Source: Streptomyces clavifer
Lineage (GTDB): Bacteria > Actinomycetota > Actinomycetes > Streptomycetales > Streptomycetaceae
Assembly: GCA_014651175.1 (NCBI GenBank)
Contig: BMWJ01000006.1
Span: 186,001 to 250,000, forward strand
Direction: 5' to 3'
DNA length: 64,000 nt
A model generated the notes under the pieces. That model worked only from the letters and a program-made list of their open reading frames with translations, was not told the DNA's origin and searched no databases. The position numbers and the translations under genes are program-made. Shown here in pieces: positions 7,758 through 13,968 of this stretch; position 1 is the stretch's first letter, and each line of letters starts with the position of its first letter.

Positions 7758-8777
7758 TCAGCGAGGGGCTGCGCTGGACGCGCGCACGACGAGCTCCGGC
7801 TGGAGCACCACGCTGCGGTGCCGGTGGCTGCCGCCCTCGTCGTCCGCCTCCTCCAGGAGGAGTTCCGCCGCCATCTTTCCCATCACCACGGCGGGCTGCC
7901 GCACGGAGGTGAGCGGCACGGCCGCGGCGGCGGCGAACTCGATGTCGTCGTAGCCGACGATCGCGACGTCCTGCGGCACCCGCACCCCTGCCGCGTACAG
8001 CGACTGCAGGACACCGAGCGCCAGCAGGTCGTTCGCGCAGAAGACGGCGGTCGGCCGCGGCACGAGGCCGAGCAGGCGGGCGCCCGCGTCCCGTCCCGCG
8101 GCCACGTCCAGGCGGTCGGAGGGGATCTCGACGAGGCTCTCGGGGCCGAGCCCGGCCTCGGCGAGTGCTGCGAGCGCCCCCTGCCTGCGGTCCCTGATCT
8201 GGTGCAGGTCACCGGGGCCGCTCACGTAGGCGACCGAGCGGTGGCCCGCCGAGACGAGGTGTCCGACCGCGAGCATCCCGCCGCGCACGTCGTCCACGGA
8301 GACGGCGCAGGTATCGGTGCCCGACGCGACCCGGTCCACCAGCACGTAGGGGATGCGGTGGCGGGCGAAGGCCTCGAGGTTGCCCCCCGTGGCATCGGCG
8401 GGGGTGACCAGCACGCCGCACACCCGCTGTTCGGCGAAGAGCCCGAGGTACTCGGCCTCCTCCTCCTGGCTCTGGCCGCTGTTGCAGACCATGACGCCGA
8501 GTCCGGCCTCCCGGGCCGCGCGCTCGGCACCGCGGGCGATGTCGACGAAGAAGGGGTTGCCCATGTCGAGGACGAGCAGCGCCATGATCCGGCTGCGGCC
8601 CGCCCTGAGCTGCCTGGCCGACTCGCTCCGTACGTAGCCGAGCTCCTCGATCGCGGCCAGCACCCGGGCACGGGTGTCCGGAAGCACCGCCTCGGGGCGG
8701 TTGATCACGTTGGAGACCGTGCCCACCGAGACTCCGGCCTGCCGGGCCACGTCCTTGATCCCTGCCACACGCGCCAC
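7758..8777 (-). CDS. LacI-family transcriptional regulator
   Basis: This 339-residue repressor has an N-terminal LacI helix-turn-helix (IKDVARQAGVSVGTVSNVIN, about residues 6-25) followed by the hinge and RAARQ-like ESARQLRAGRS. A periplasmic-binding-protein fold sensor follows (MALLVLDMGNPFFVDIARGAE and so on to the C-terminus). The GTG at 8777 is preceded by GGGGCAGGG and gives the canonical family start; the frame is open to 8912 but the extra residues are Arg-rich and non-conserved. A perfect 7-bp inverted repeat lies about 145 nt upstream and fits autoregulation. The same motif precedes the sugar importer operon at 4.6 kb, which is the likely target. Confidence 0.93.
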   Translation of the reverse strand: MARVAGIKDVARQAGVSVGTVSNVINRPEAVLPDTRARVLAAIEELGYVRSESARQLRAGRSRIMALLVLDMGNPFFVDIARGAERAAREAGLGVMVCNSGQSQEEEAEYLGLFAEQRVCGVLVTPADATGGNLEAFARHRIPYVLVDRVASGTDTCAVSVDDVRGGMLAVGHLVSAGHRSVAYVSGPGDLHQIRDRRQGALAALAEAGLGPESLVEIPSDRLDVAAGRDAGARLLGLVPRPTAVFCANDLLALGVLQSLYAAGVRVPQDVAIVGYDDIEFAAAAAVPLTSVRQPAVVMGKMAAELLLEEADDEGGSHRHRSVVLQPELVVRASSAAPR

Positions 8778-8919
8778 TTGCCCTGCCCCACTGATGCACT
8801 CGGCCGCCGCGCGTCGGCACGGCGTGTCCCTGTCGTACGGACGGAGTCGTGCAGAACGGAGCCGTACGGACGTCCGGCGAGGGTCCGTCGCGTGCCGTCT
8901 TCCAGGCTCCACGCCCTGG

Positions 8920-8937
8920 GATTGAATTGTTTCAATC
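8920..8937. promoter_or_regulatory. LacI-type operator upstream of the lacI-like gene
   Basis: GATTGAATTGTTTCAATC is a perfect 7-bp inverted repeat with a 4-nt centre. Thirteen positions of its left part match the importer operon element at 4639-4651 with a single C/T change. The placement upstream of the regulator suggests autoregulation. Confidence 0.65.
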
Positions 8938-9057
8938 CGTCCGGGACGCTAACCGCATCCCCGGGACACCGTCAAGATCGAGGGGATGCACCCCGAATAT
9001 ACCGACGCGGGACGCCGAGGCGCGGAGCGCGGGTGTGCGGGGCAGGCCCCGGAGCGG

Positions 9058-9073
9058 CATGAATCGATTCATG
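9058..9073. promoter_or_regulatory. 16-bp perfect palindrome, third copy of the LacI-type motif
   Basis: CATGAATCGATTCATG is completely self-complementary and contains TGAATCGATTCA, which fits the motif shared with 4641-4652 and 8923-8934. It lies 38 nt past the stop codon of the gene ending at 9111 and about 280 nt upstream of the lacI-like start. It may be a second, looping operator. Confidence 0.5.
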
Positions 9074-9110
9074 AGGCCGTCACCACTCCTCGCCACGGAC
9101 ACGGGAGGAA

Positions 9111-9569
9111 TCAGATGCCGTGCTTCTTCAGAATGGCCTCGATGTCGCTGAAGTCGTCGCCGGGAGCCGGCTGCCGCTTCTTCTCGGACCCGCCCCGCGT
9201 CTGCGGAGACGATCCGGCGGCACCGGACACCGCCGGGGGCGCCGATGCGGCGGGGGCGACCGCGGCATCCCGCGACGCGGCCCGCGCGGCCCGCCGTTCC
9301 TTGCGGGTCCCGCCACCGCGGCGCTCCACCGCCCGCGTGGTCATGAAGAGCAGCCAGGCCGACGCGAGCAGGGCGAACCCGATCCAGACGCTCGGCTCGA
9401 ACACGATGCCGGACAGCCAGTCGACGACACCGGTCATCACGAGTCCGACCGGCACGAGCGAGTAGGCGGCGATCCGGGTGGCCGCCAGGAAACGCCTGCG
9501 GTACGCGGTGATCGCCGCGATACCCAAGCCGGCGGCCGACACCGCGGAACAGATGGTCTCGGCGAGCAT
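9111..9569 (-). CDS. membrane protein of unknown function
   Basis: This 152-residue protein has three hydrophobic segments (MLAETICSAVSAAGLGIAAI, IAAYSLVPVGLVMTGVVDWL, SVWIGFALLASAWLLFMTTR). A long basic, Ala/Pro-rich cytoplasmic tail ends in DDFSDIEAILKKHGI. The acidic/amphipathic last segment looks like a conserved binding peptide. I do not know a function; similar Streptomyces proteins are sometimes labelled cellulose synthase, which nothing here supports. The start at ATG 9569 is well fixed by AGGAGG 5-6 nt upstream. Confidence 0.8.
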   Translation of the reverse strand: MLAETICSAVSAAGLGIAAITAYRRRFLAATRIAAYSLVPVGLVMTGVVDWLSGIVFEPSVWIGFALLASAWLLFMTTRAVERRGGGTRKERRAARAASRDAAVAPAASAPPAVSGAAGSSPQTRGGSEKKRQPAPGDDFSDIEAILKKHGI

Positions 9570-9722
9570 CGGGGCCTCCTGCGGTCGGGACTGTCCCCTC
9601 CATCCTGCACCGACCACCGCCGCGGAGGCCACGGTCCGGGGCCGCATCAGGGACATTTCAGGGCCGCGCTCCTCCCCAGGTGCCGATTGGGACGCGCCGT
9701 TCCGGCCTGAAAGACTGATTCC

Positions 9723-10238
9723 ATGAGCGAATCCACCTCCGCAGCACCGGTCGTCCTCGACATCTGGTGCGAGCTCGAATGCCCCGACTGCCATCAGGCC
9801 CTCTCCGACGTCCACGCCCTGCGCGCCCGCTACGGCGACCGGCTGGAGGTCCGGCTGCGCCACTTCCCGCTGGAGAAGCACAAGCACGCGTACGCCGCGG
9901 CGCAGGCCGCCGAGGAGGCCGTGGAGCAGGGCAAGGGGTGGCCGTACATCGAGGCCGTACTGGCCCGCACCGCCGAGCTCGCCCGCACCGGCGAGCCCCT
10001 CCTGCTCGATGTTGCACGCGAACTGGGCCTGGACGCCGAGGAGTTCGACACGGCACTGATCGACGGCCGGCACCTGCTGATCGTCGACGCGGACCAGGCC
10101 GAGGGCAAGGCGATCGGCGTCACCGGCACTCCGACGTACGTGATCGGTGACGAACGGCTGGACGGCGGGAAGAGCCAGGAAGGGCTGCGCGAGCGGATCG
10201 AGGAGATCGCCGACCGGCTGCTCGCCGGCCGGGACTGA
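9723..10238 (+). CDS. DsbA-family thioredoxin-fold protein
   Basis: This 171-residue cytoplasmic protein has a thioredoxin-like active site CPDC at residues 20-23, inside IWCELECPDCHQ, and a cis-proline loop GTPTYVIG near residue 137. Between them is the helical insertion typical of DsbA/FrnE proteins (HAYAAAQAAEEAVEQGKGWPY). It should act as a thiol-disulfide oxidoreductase or a 2-hydroxychromene-type isomerase relative; the CxxC favours redox. There is no signal peptide, so it acts in the cytoplasm. It stands alone, converging on the GNAT gene. The ATG at 9723 starts the protein directly before the first beta strand. Confidence 0.88.
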   Translation: MSESTSAAPVVLDIWCELECPDCHQALSDVHALRARYGDRLEVRLRHFPLEKHKHAYAAAQAAEEAVEQGKGWPYIEAVLARTAELARTGEPLLLDVARELGLDAEEFDTALIDGRHLLIVDADQAEGKAIGVTGTPTYVIGDERLDGGKSQEGLRERIEEIADRLLAGRD

Positions 10239-10324
10239 CCTCCGGGGCGGCCGGTGCGGTACGCGGGCGGGGGCACGGGCCCCCGTTCGGACCGCGCGGG
10301 GCTCGCGTGCCCCGATCCGAAGCG

Positions 10325-11161
10325 CTAGAGGGCCTTCGCCAGGTTGTACTGGGTCGTCCCGTAGCCGAGCGACTCGTACAGCCGGAGCGCCGGCGTGTTG
10401 GACGCGAAGACGTGGAGGCCGAGCACGTCGAGGCCCGCGTCGAGCGTGAGGTTCTCCGCATGGTGCATCAGCGCGCGTCCGTGACCGCGGCCCCGGTACT
10501 CCTCGCGCACCTCCACGTCGAAGACGTAACCGGTCGGCTCCCCCTCCGGGGTCCCGTGCCGGGCGACCCAGACGTGGCCGACGACGGCGTCGCCGTGGAC
10601 GAGCACGTGGAAGCGCATCCCCTCGGTGGCCATGCCGTCCGGGAGCGCCGTGGCGTGGTCCGTCTCGGACTTGCGCCGGGCCTGGTCCTCGGGGACACCC
10701 TGCTCGATCCAGTCCTGTGCGTACGCCTCGACGCAGGTGGCCGCCCACGCGGCGAACTCCTGCCCGGTCATCGGGCGTCCGGTGGACCCGTCGGGCAGCG
10801 CGGGGGCGGCCCCGCGGATGGGCTTGGCCATGTTCCGGCTGCGCTCGGTGTAGCCGAGCACGCCCGCGAGGCGTCGGGCGGCCTCGTTGCCCGCGGGCGC
10901 CACCAGGCGGACCTGGGTGCAGCCCCAGCCGCGCAGGACCTCCTCCGCGGCGAGGGCGGCGATCGTCCCCCGGCCCCGGCGCCGGGCCGGCTCCTCGATC
11001 CGCAGCGAGTGGAGGACGCCCGCGGACGGGCCGAACAGCGGGTCGGTGTGGATGCCGACGGCGCCGACGGGACGCCCGTTGTCGCACACGTCGTACGTGC
11101 GTGCCCGCGCGCCGTCGGCGCCTTGCTGGATCGGCCCGGTCGGCCGGAGGGTCGTGGTCAT
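10325..11161 (-). CDS. GNAT N-acetyltransferase with two GNAT domains
   Basis: The protein has 278 residues. The N-terminal half resembles a GNAT fold (VLHSLRIEEPARRRGRGTIAALAAEEVL, then GCTQVRLVAPAGNEAARRLAGVLGY). The C-terminal half is a second one with a good acetyl-CoA loop (VREEYRGRGHGRALMHHAE) and a C-terminal AxxLYESLGYGTTQYNLAK. Tandem GNAT proteins often use one domain for catalysis; here the second has the better R/Q-x-x-G-x-G/A signature. The substrate is unknown. I chose ATG 11161; a GTG at 11197 is also in frame and neither has a strong ribosome binding site. Confidence 0.85.
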   Translation of the reverse strand: MTTTLRPTGPIQQGADGARARTYDVCDNGRPVGAVGIHTDPLFGPSAGVLHSLRIEEPARRRGRGTIAALAAEEVLRGWGCTQVRLVAPAGNEAARRLAGVLGYTERSRNMAKPIRGAAPALPDGSTGRPMTGQEFAAWAATCVEAYAQDWIEQGVPEDQARRKSETDHATALPDGMATEGMRFHVLVHGDAVVGHVWVARHGTPEGEPTGYVFDVEVREEYRGRGHGRALMHHAENLTLDAGLDVLGLHVFASNTPALRLYESLGYGTTQYNLAKAL

Positions 11162-11229
11162 CACCGGTGTTCTATCCACTGGACGGCGGTCCGTCACCCG
11201 CTTTTACGCATCGGGTGCCCGGAGCCGGC

Positions 11230-12051
11230 TCACGGATCGACGTCGTCACCGGCGCGCTCGTCGAAGACGCGCATGGCCTTGGCCGTCACCGGCCCGGGCG
11301 CGCCCTGCAGGTTCCGTCCGTCGACCCGGTGCACGGCCTGGACGTCGCGGAGCGTGGAGGTCAGGAAGATCTCCTCGGCCCGGTCCAGGACGTCCAGGGG
11401 AAGGTCCGTCTCCTGTGCCCCGGTCCACTCCACGGCCAGGGCGCGGGTGATCCCGGCCAGGCAGCCCGAGGTGACGGGCGGGGTGTGGATCCGGCCGTCC
11501 AGCACGACGAAGACGTTGGAGCCGGTGCCCTCGCAGAGCTGCCCGACCGTGTTGGGGAACAGCGCCTCGGACGCACCGTGCTCGTGGGCGCGTGCGAGGG
11601 CGACGACGTTCTCCGCGTACGAGGTGGTCTTGAGGCCGGCCAGGGCGCTGCGTTCGTTGCGCGTCCAGGGCACGGTGATCACCGCGGTGCTGTCCGGGCG
11701 GCGTTCGGCCGCGCTCTGGGCGACGACCAGGCTGGGCCCGGCGTCGCCGCGGTCGGAGCCGAGCGGGGAGAGGCCGCCGGTGTACGTCATCCGCAGGCGT
11801 CCGAGGGGCATGGGGTTGGCCTCGATGACGGCGGCCGACGCCCGGCGCACCTCGTCGAGGTCGGGGTCGGGCAGCCCCAGGCCCCGGGCCGAGCGGGTCA
11901 GCCGGTCGAGATGCCTGGTGAGGGCGAAGGGGCGGCCTCCGGACACCTTGACCGTCTCGAAGACGCCGTCCCCCACGGTCAGTCCGTGATCGAGCACGGA
12001 CACCCGGGCGTCATCGGCTTCCCGCAGCCGGCCGTTGACCCAAATCCTCAT
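11230..12051 (-). CDS. pabC: aminodeoxychorismate lyase (class IV PLP aminotransferase fold)
   Basis: This 273-residue PLP enzyme would release pyruvate from 4-amino-4-deoxychorismate to give p-aminobenzoate for folate. The fold-type IV pattern is clear: MRIWVNGRL, VSVLDHGLTVGDGVFETVKV, the presumed PLP lysine Lys141 in GLKTTSYAEN, and NTVGQLCEGTGSNVFVV. A branched-chain aminotransferase or D-amino-acid aminotransferase role is possible by sequence, but the 4-nt overlap with the upstream chorismate-binding gene argues for PabC. The start at 12051 gives the family N-terminus. Confidence 0.85.
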   Translation of the reverse strand: MRIWVNGRLREADDARVSVLDHGLTVGDGVFETVKVSGGRPFALTRHLDRLTRSARGLGLPDPDLDEVRRASAAVIEANPMPLGRLRMTYTGGLSPLGSDRGDAGPSLVVAQSAAERRPDSTAVITVPWTRNERSALAGLKTTSYAENVVALARAHEHGASEALFPNTVGQLCEGTGSNVFVVLDGRIHTPPVTSGCLAGITRALAVEWTGAQETDLPLDVLDRAEEIFLTSTLRDVQAVHRVDGRNLQGAPGPVTAKAMRVFDERAGDDVDP

Positions 12052-13112
12052 GGCGTGGTCCTTCCTGTCACCCCGTGGGCATCCTCGTAGGTACCCGACG
12101 CTACCGCGAGCAGCCGGGACGCCTTCAGCTCGGTCTCCGCCCACTCGCGCTCCGGGTCGGAGCCCCAGGTGATTCCGGCTCCGGTCCCGAAGCGGAGCAG
12201 GGGCGCGGGGCCGGTGCGGTCGATCCAGAACGTCCGTATGCCGACGGCCAGTCCTGCGGTGGCCCGGTCGGCGTCGACCCATCCGATCCCTCCGCAGTAC
12301 GGTCCGCGCGCCGATGTCTCGAGGGCCTCGATGATCCGCAGCGCGCTGGACTTGGGCGCGCCGGTGACGGACCCGGGCGGGAACGCCGCGCCGAGCAGTT
12401 CCGGCCACCCGGCGCCGTCGGCGAGCCGGCCGCGCACGGTGGAGACGAGGTGGACGAGCCCGGGGTGCTTCTCCACCACGCAGAGGTCGGGGACGCTCAC
12501 GCTCCCGGCCTCGCAGACACGGCCCAGGTCGTTGCGGACCAGGTCCACGATCATCACGTTCTCCGCGTGGTCCTTCTCCAGCAGGTCGGCCTCGGTGCGT
12601 CCGGTGCCCTTGATCGGCCCGGACTCGACGGTCCGGCCCTCGCGCGCCATGAAGAGCTCGGGGGAAGCCGTCGCGATCTCCACCCCGTGCGAGGGCAGCC
12701 GGATCGTTCCGGCGTACGGGGCGGGGTTGCCGCGGGCGAGCAGCGCGGTGAGGGCGTCCACGTCGGCGTCGTGGTCGGGCAGGGGCGCGGACAGCACCCG
12801 GCAGAGGTTGGCCTGGTAGACCTCGCCCGCCGCGATGTGTTCACGGATCCGCCGCACGCCGGCCAGGTAGGCGCTCTCGTCGAGTGACGACGTCCAGTCC
12901 TCCGCCGTCGGGCCCTGCCAGGCCCCGGGTACGGGGAAGGGAACGGGCTCGGTCCGCACGGTGGCGAAGCGGGCGCAGACGAGACGGCCCTCGAAATCAG
13001 CAGATACCGCCCAGAAACCGGATGATTCAAGCGCCGCAGGATCGCTGGTCACATCCTGCAGACCGAAGGCGACGAGGCCGCCGAAGCGGGCCATGGGGGC
13101 GAGGTCGTGCAC
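12048..13112 (-). CDS. pabB: aminodeoxychorismate synthase component I (chorismate-binding)
   Basis: This 354-residue chorismate-binding enzyme makes 4-amino-4-deoxychorismate. The PIKGT motif (166-170, Lys168) distinguishes PabB-type synthases from anthranilate synthase, which has PIAGT. Other family blocks are YQANLCR, DLVRNDLGRVCE, PPGSVTGAPKSSALRIIEALE and FGTGAGITWGSDPEREWAETELKA. The N-terminal tryptophan-binding-like region is shorter than in enteric PabB. No glutamine amidotransferase (PabA) is visible nearby. Start GTG 13112 was taken; Met7 at 13094 is possible and neither has a strong Shine-Dalgarno. It is followed directly by pabC. Confidence 0.87.
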   Translation of the reverse strand: MHDLAPMARFGGLVAFGLQDVTSDPAALESSGFWAVSADFEGRLVCARFATVRTEPVPFPVPGAWQGPTAEDWTSSLDESAYLAGVRRIREHIAAGEVYQANLCRVLSAPLPDHDADVDALTALLARGNPAPYAGTIRLPSHGVEIATASPELFMAREGRTVESGPIKGTGRTEADLLEKDHAENVMIVDLVRNDLGRVCEAGSVSVPDLCVVEKHPGLVHLVSTVRGRLADGAGWPELLGAAFPPGSVTGAPKSSALRIIEALETSARGPYCGGIGWVDADRATAGLAVGIRTFWIDRTGPAPLLRFGTGAGITWGSDPEREWAETELKASRLLAVASGTYEDAHGVTGRTTP

Positions 13113-13257
13113 GTGGATGAGTCTAGGACGGGACGCGGTGACCTGCGGCGGACCGGTGGTGACGCAGCACGCTGCGCAAACGCGTTTTTGTGCTGGCCCG
13201 GGAATCCGCTAGAGTTCATCACGTCGCCGGGACGCGCAAGCGCCCCGGGAATGACAA

Positions 13258-13330
13258 GCGGACGTAGCTCAGTTGGTAGAGCGCAACCTTGCCAAGGTTG
13301 AGGTCGCCAGTTCGAACCTGGTCGTCCGCT
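13258..13330 (+). tRNA. tRNA-Gly (anticodon GCC)
   Basis: 73 nt; acceptor arms GCGGACG/CGTCCGC pair perfectly, discriminator U. Anticodon loop TTGCCAA inside stem CAACC/GGTTG gives GCC. T arm CCAGTTCGAACCTGG. It is the first gene of the six-tRNA cluster. Confidence 0.97.
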
Positions 13331-13367
13331 CGCAGAAGGTGGGGGATCTTCCCGAACCCCCATCCCT

Positions 13368-13438
13368 GGTGGAGTGGCCGAGAGGCGAGGCAACGGCCTG
13401 CAAAGCCGTCTACACGGGTTCAAATCCCGTCTCCACCT
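13368..13438 (+). tRNA. tRNA-Cys (anticodon GCA)
   Basis: 71 nt; acceptor arms GGTGGAG/CTCCACC, discriminator U as expected for tRNA-Cys. Anticodon stem CGGC/GCCG region with loop CTGCAAA gives GCA. T arm CGGGTTCAAATCCCG. It lies 37 nt after tRNA-Gly. Confidence 0.97.
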
Positions 13439-13442
13439 CCAA

Positions 13443-13514
13443 GGACGATTAGCTCAGCGGGAGAGCACTTCCCTGACACGGAAGGGGTCACTGGTTCAAT
13501 CCCAGTATCGTCCA
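13443..13514 (+). tRNA. tRNA-Val (anticodon GAC), copy 1
   Basis: 72 nt; acceptor arms GGACGAT/ATCGTCC pair perfectly, discriminator A. Anticodon stem CTTCC/GGAAG, loop CTGACAC (GAC). T arm CTGGTTCAATCCCAG. It begins 4 nt after tRNA-Cys. Confidence 0.97.
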
Positions 13515-13629
13515 CTTGTCCGCAAGGACACCCGCGCGATTAGCTCAGCGGGAGAGCACTTCCCTGACACGGAAGGGGTCACTGGTTCAATCCCAGTATC
13601 GTCCACTTGTCCGCAAGGACACCCGCGCG
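13448..13629. repeat. two exact 91-bp tandem units across tRNA-Val copies 1-3
   Basis: Positions 13448-13538 and 13539-13629 are identical. Each holds a tRNA-Val body, its ATCGTCC 3' end, the spacer ACTTGTCCGCAAGGACACCC and the GCGCG start of the next tRNA. The identity continues a further 62 nt into copy 3, so the duplication endpoints lie within tRNA bodies. Confidence 0.95.
13534..13605 (+). tRNA. tRNA-Val (anticodon GAC), copy 2, hybrid with mispaired acceptor stem
   Basis: The body is identical to copy 1. The 5' acceptor strand, however, is GCGCGAT (as in copies 3 and 4) while the 3' strand is ATCGTCC (as in copy 1). Pairing gives a C:C mismatch at 2-71 and a G:U at 3-70. It sits inside a 91-bp exact tandem duplication, so it looks like the junction product of unequal recombination between two tRNA-Val genes. 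Whether it is processed and charged is open. Confidence 0.9.
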
Positions 13630-13696
13630 ATTAGCTCAGCGGGAGAGCACTTCCCTGACACGGAAGGGGTCACTGGTTCAATCCCAGTATCGCGCA
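13625..13696 (+). tRNA. tRNA-Val (anticodon GAC), copy 3
   Basis: 72 nt; acceptor arms GCGCGAT/ATCGCGC pair perfectly, discriminator A. Body identical to copies 1 and 2. The upstream spacer is an exact repeat of the copy 1-copy 2 spacer. Confidence 0.97.
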
Positions 13697-13718
13697 CGCA
13701 GAACACGCAGGTCACCCT

Positions 13719-13790
13719 GCGCGATTAGCTCAGCGGGAGAGCGCTTCCCTGACACGGAAGAGGTCACTGGTTCAATCCCAGTATCGCGCA
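13719..13790 (+). tRNA. tRNA-Val (anticodon GAC), copy 4
   Basis: 72 nt; acceptor arms GCGCGAT/ATCGCGC. It differs from the other copies at two body positions (GCGCTT for GCACTT in the D/anticodon junction, AAGAGG for AAGGGG in the variable region), so it is the older sister of copy 3. A terminator follows 8 nt later. Confidence 0.97.
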
Positions 13791-13798
13791 CCAGCCGA

Positions 13799-13830
13799 AA
13801 CCCCCGGTCGTCTCGACGACCGGGGGTTTT
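13799..13830 (+). terminator. strong Rho-independent terminator after the tRNA cluster
   Basis: AACCCCCGGTCGTC and GACGACCGGGGGTT form a perfect 14-bp stem around a 2-nt centre, followed by two more T. It lies between the tRNA cluster and the convergent transporter genes and may serve both strands. Confidence 0.9.
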
Positions 13831-13851
13831 GTCGTGGGCGTGCGGTCCGGA

Positions 13852-13968
13852 TCAGCCGGTGAAGAGCTGGGTGGCCTTGCGTGCGAGCTCGTACAGCCCG
13901 TAGCCGAACGGTACGGCGACCCAGAGCCAGACGAACACCATGAGCGGCTTACGACTGCTGGTGGACAC
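13852..13968 (-). CDS. 38-residue membrane partner of the OFA transporter (MFS transporter small subunit)
   Basis: This tiny ORF starts with GTG 13968 inside the end of the transporter gene (20-nt overlap) and encodes VSTSSRKPLMVFVWLWVAVP followed by FGYGLYELARKATQLFTG. It has a short polar N-terminus, one transmembrane helix and an amphipathic tail. I recall a small conserved family annotated as MFS transporter small subunit directly after OFA-type transporters, and the context and length match. Translational coupling to the transporter is likely from the overlap. A role in stabilising or modulating the transporter is inference. Confidence 0.75.
   Translation of the reverse strand: MSTSSRKPLMVFVWLWVAVPFGYGLYELARKATQLFTG

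Larger units (their letters stand above)
8778..9110. other. 333-bp regulatory interval upstream of the lacI-like gene
   Basis: No gene is visible. The interval carries two palindromes that share the core TGAATYGWTTYA (8920-8937 and 9058-9073). It probably holds the promoter and operators of the lacI-like gene and the 3' end of the upstream gene's transcript. Confidence 0.6.

Noticed and set aside
10239-10324. Terminator between the DsbA-like and tandem GNAT genes
   Set aside because: Only a 6-bp stem (CGGGGG/CCCCCG) is visible, too weak to list as a feature.
13443-13790. Small proteins of 70-98 residues with repeated LAQREST/TGSIPVS words
   Set aside because: They are translations of the tandem tRNA-Val genes and spacers, not proteins.
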